Shown: positions 32,644 to 34,003 of the stretch, one piece after another
Position numbering within the stretch: the first letter of the stretch is position 1
Layout: the number at the start of each line of letters is the position of its first letter
Assembly: GCA_016930745.1 (NCBI GenBank)
Contig: JAFGGE010000204.1
Coordinates: 1 to 34,003, forward strand
From: Sedimentisphaerales bacterium
GTDB lineage: Bacteria > Planctomycetota > Phycisphaerae > Sedimentisphaerales > Anaerohalosphaeraceae
Direction of reading: 5' to 3'
Length of the DNA: 34,003 nt
The notes under the pieces: model-generated
Seen by the model: only the letters and a program-made list of their open reading frames with translations
Told to the model about the DNA's origin: nothing
Database searches by the model: none
Translations under genes and position numbers: made by a program

Positions 32644-33528
32644 TTACTTCATCAGCAGCAGGCTCAGGGCCATGGCGGCCATGCCCGCCACCAGGCCCAG
32701 CAGACTGTCGTGACCTTTTCCGTAAGCCCGGCTGGTCGGCAGCAGTTCGTCCAGGCTGATGTAGACCATGATGCCGGCCACCCCGCCGAAAAGGATGCCC
32801 ATGAGCTGAGGCGGAACCACTCCCTCCTTGCCGCCGACGAAGAACCGCAGAATCAGGTAGGCGATCCCGGCGCCGACCGGTTCGGCCAGTCCGCTGAGAA
32901 AGGAGTAGACAAACGCTTTCCTGCGGCTGCCGATCGCGTAAAAAATAGGCACCGACACGCTGATGCCTTCGGGTATATTGTGCAAGGCGATCGCCACGGC
33001 GATCGCCAGTCCGACACTCGGATCCTCCAGCGCCGCCAAAAATGTCGCCAGACCTTCGGGAAAATTGTGGATCGCGATCGCCAGCGCGGTAAACAATCCC
33101 ATGCGAAGCAGTTTTTTGTGGGGAACGCGATGGTCGTGCGCCCCGGGCTTATCGGGAACCCTATCGAAATTGGGATAGGGCGCTGAGGTATTGTGCAGCG
33201 GTTCGGTTTCCTGCCTTGTGTGGATTTCGTGCGGATTTTCCGCCGATGGGATCAGGGTGTCGATCAGGCCTATGAACAGGATTCCGCCGAAGAAAGAAGC
33301 GGCGTTGACCCAGTGCCCCCAGGTATCCCCATAGGCGACGACCAGTTCGTCGATGCCTTTGAAGAAGATTTCCACGAAAGAGACATACAACATAACTCCG
33401 GCCGAGAATCCGGTCGCCACGGAGAGAAAGCGGTAATTTGTTCGTTTGGCGAAAAAAGCGATCATGCTGCCGATGCCTGTGGCCATCCCGGCGAACAGCG
33501 TCAATCCGAAGGCAAACCAAACATTCAT
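32644..33528 (-). CDS. zupT: ZIP-family metal transporter (ZupT-like)
   Basis: The 294-residue inner-membrane protein has about eight membrane helices. The two signature metal-binding helices carry HNFPEG (154-159) and HNIPEG (183-188), which coordinate the ion. A variable cytoplasmic loop around residues 95-140 is rich in His ([16 protein letters not shown]) and may bind metal. ZupT-type proteins import zinc, iron and other divalent ions. The start has only a weak ribosome site. The gene upstream encodes a ferritin-like protein, so metal uptake and storage or protection may be linked (inference). Confidence 0.92.
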   Translation of the reverse strand: MNVWFAFGLTLFAGMATGIGSMIAFFAKRTNYRFLSVATGFSAGVMLYVSFVEIFFKGIDELVVAYGDTWGHWVNAASFFGGILFIGLIDTLIPSAENPHEIHTRQETEPLHNTSAPYPNFDRVPDKPGAHDHRVPHKKLLRMGLFTALAIAIHNFPEGLATFLAALEDPSVGLAIAVAIALHNIPEGISVSVPIFYAIGSRRKAFVYSFLSGLAEPVGAGIAYLILRFFVGGKEGVVPPQLMGILFGGVAGIMVYISLDELLPTSRAYGKGHDSLLGLVAGMAAMALSLLLMK

Positions 33529-33660
33529 ACGAACCTGTATTTCTTCCGGTTAATCCTAATTGTTGTTCTGGCCTATGCGCAGCGCTCGTATCCTACCATT
33601 CTGAAATGGGTTTGCAATGGATTTGTCGCGCGATTTGGAGGTATTGGCCGTTTTGGATTG

Positions 33661-34003
33661 TCAGCTTTCGCGGGCCTTGAGGGCGTCGTACATCCGCTCA
33701 AATCGCAGTTTATGCCGCATTTCCTCTTCCGACAGCGCAAAAAGAAGCTCATATACATGGTCGTCTTTTGCCAGGGCCAGCATCTCCACGTACAATCGGA
33801 ACGCGGCGGCCTCCTTCTTTAACGCCAGAAGCAGAATCTCTTCCCGAGTCAGATCGGCGGGGATATCATCCAGAGATTGCATCCGGGTTACATGCGGCCC
33901 TTGCCCCGAGCCCTTATCCCGAACCACCCGGCCGAGTTTCATCAGCTCCAGCTCCAGTTTGGCCTGGTGCTCCATTTCTTCCATGGCCAGTTCTTGAAAG
34001 ACA
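33661..34003 (-). CDS. Ferritin-like/rubrerythrin-family protein, 5' end beyond the window
   Basis: The reading frame stays open to the window edge. Six codons before the first internal Met (33984) read VFQELA, which join MEEMEHQAK to form a typical ferritin-like helix, so the gene starts outside. The visible part, about 113 residues, has ExxH metal-binding pairs at MEEMEH and at EEEMRHKLRFERMYD, as in the rubrerythrin/COG1633 four-helix bundle with a di-iron centre. No rubredoxin-type CxxC tail is present; the protein ends at KARES. It is upstream of and in line with the ZIP transporter gene, separated by 132 bases. Confidence 0.8.
   Translation of the reverse strand, partial: VFQELAMEEMEHQAKLELELMKLGRVVRDKGSGQGPHVTRMQSLDDIPADLTREEILLLALKKEAAAFRLYVEMLALAKDDHVYELLFALSEEEMRHKLRFERMYDALKARES

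Noticed and set aside
1..34003. tRNA genes, rRNA genes, CRISPR arrays or intact insertion sequences
   Set aside because: I found no T-loop plus acceptor pairing, no regularly spaced repeats of CRISPR type and no transposase-like reading frame.

Overview
The window looks like chromosomal DNA from a planctomycete, most likely class Phycisphaerae or a relative. The evidence is indirect: a secreted PQQ-type beta-propeller protein with the planctomycete-style N-terminus (DWPQWLGPQRDG), a pseudopilin with [13 protein letters not shown] plus a second diverged one, Tat-exported sulfatase and sugar-isomerase-like proteins, a neutral-ceramidase-family protein, a sialidase-like protein, and a MiaA P-loop variant (GKG). 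There is no 16S gene, tRNA, CRISPR array or intact mobile element, so placement is an inference.

Layout. (a) 94-2631: a membrane protein of unknown function (-), a short ORF that looks like a nitroreductase with its middle deleted (+), and a secreted beta-propeller protein (+) ending in a clear terminator. (b) 2677-9561: a tightly packed five-gene (+) cluster. It holds an HdrA-like ferredoxin protein, a radical SAM protein, a DUF116-isoprenyl diphosphate synthase fusion, a small alpha/alpha-toroid prenyltransferase-like protein and a squalene-hopene-cyclase-family protein with an intact DXDD motif. (c) 9553-11031: a pseudopilin gene with a good sigma70 promoter, then about 630 bases without a credible gene but with three kinds of hairpin or inverted repeat. 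(d) 11032-13694 (-): a ceramidase-family protein followed by an exported, apparently catalytically degenerate CinA homologue. (e) 13902-18019 (+): a sialidase-like protein, a Tat-exported L-fucose-isomerase-like protein and an SppA lipoprotein, closed by a bidirectional terminator shared with (f) an Rrf2 regulator (-). (g) 18875-22048 (+): a small coiled-coil protein, an orphan PhoB-type response regulator and a sulfatase lipoprotein. (h) 22132-23064 (-): miaA. (i) 23190-31476 (+): a probable operon with ispA, a metallophosphoesterase, dxs, NAD kinase, a TPR protein and a DinG-type helicase. (j) 31513-34003 (-): an A+T-rich diverged pseudopilin, a ZIP metal transporter and a partial ferritin-like gene.

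How the genes fit together. Two separate isoprenoid units are present. Region (i) carries housekeeping supply: DXS feeds the MEP pathway and IspA makes a short-chain prenyl diphosphate. Region (b) carries a second prenyl synthase of predicted longer product length, together with a class II terpene cyclase, a second toroid protein and two Fe-S redox proteins. No squalene synthase gene (hpnCDE or sqs) is in the window, so the cyclase substrate is open. I consider (b) the best candidate for an undescribed system: a small pathway making and modifying a cyclic terpenoid, perhaps a membrane lipid. Other items worth attention are the degenerate secreted CinA, an 11-base-period triple repeat exactly placed for PhoB-type activation of the response regulator gene, a 13-base inverted repeat over the rrf2 promoter, and a promoter that shows the obvious ATG of the diverged pseudopilin cannot be its start.
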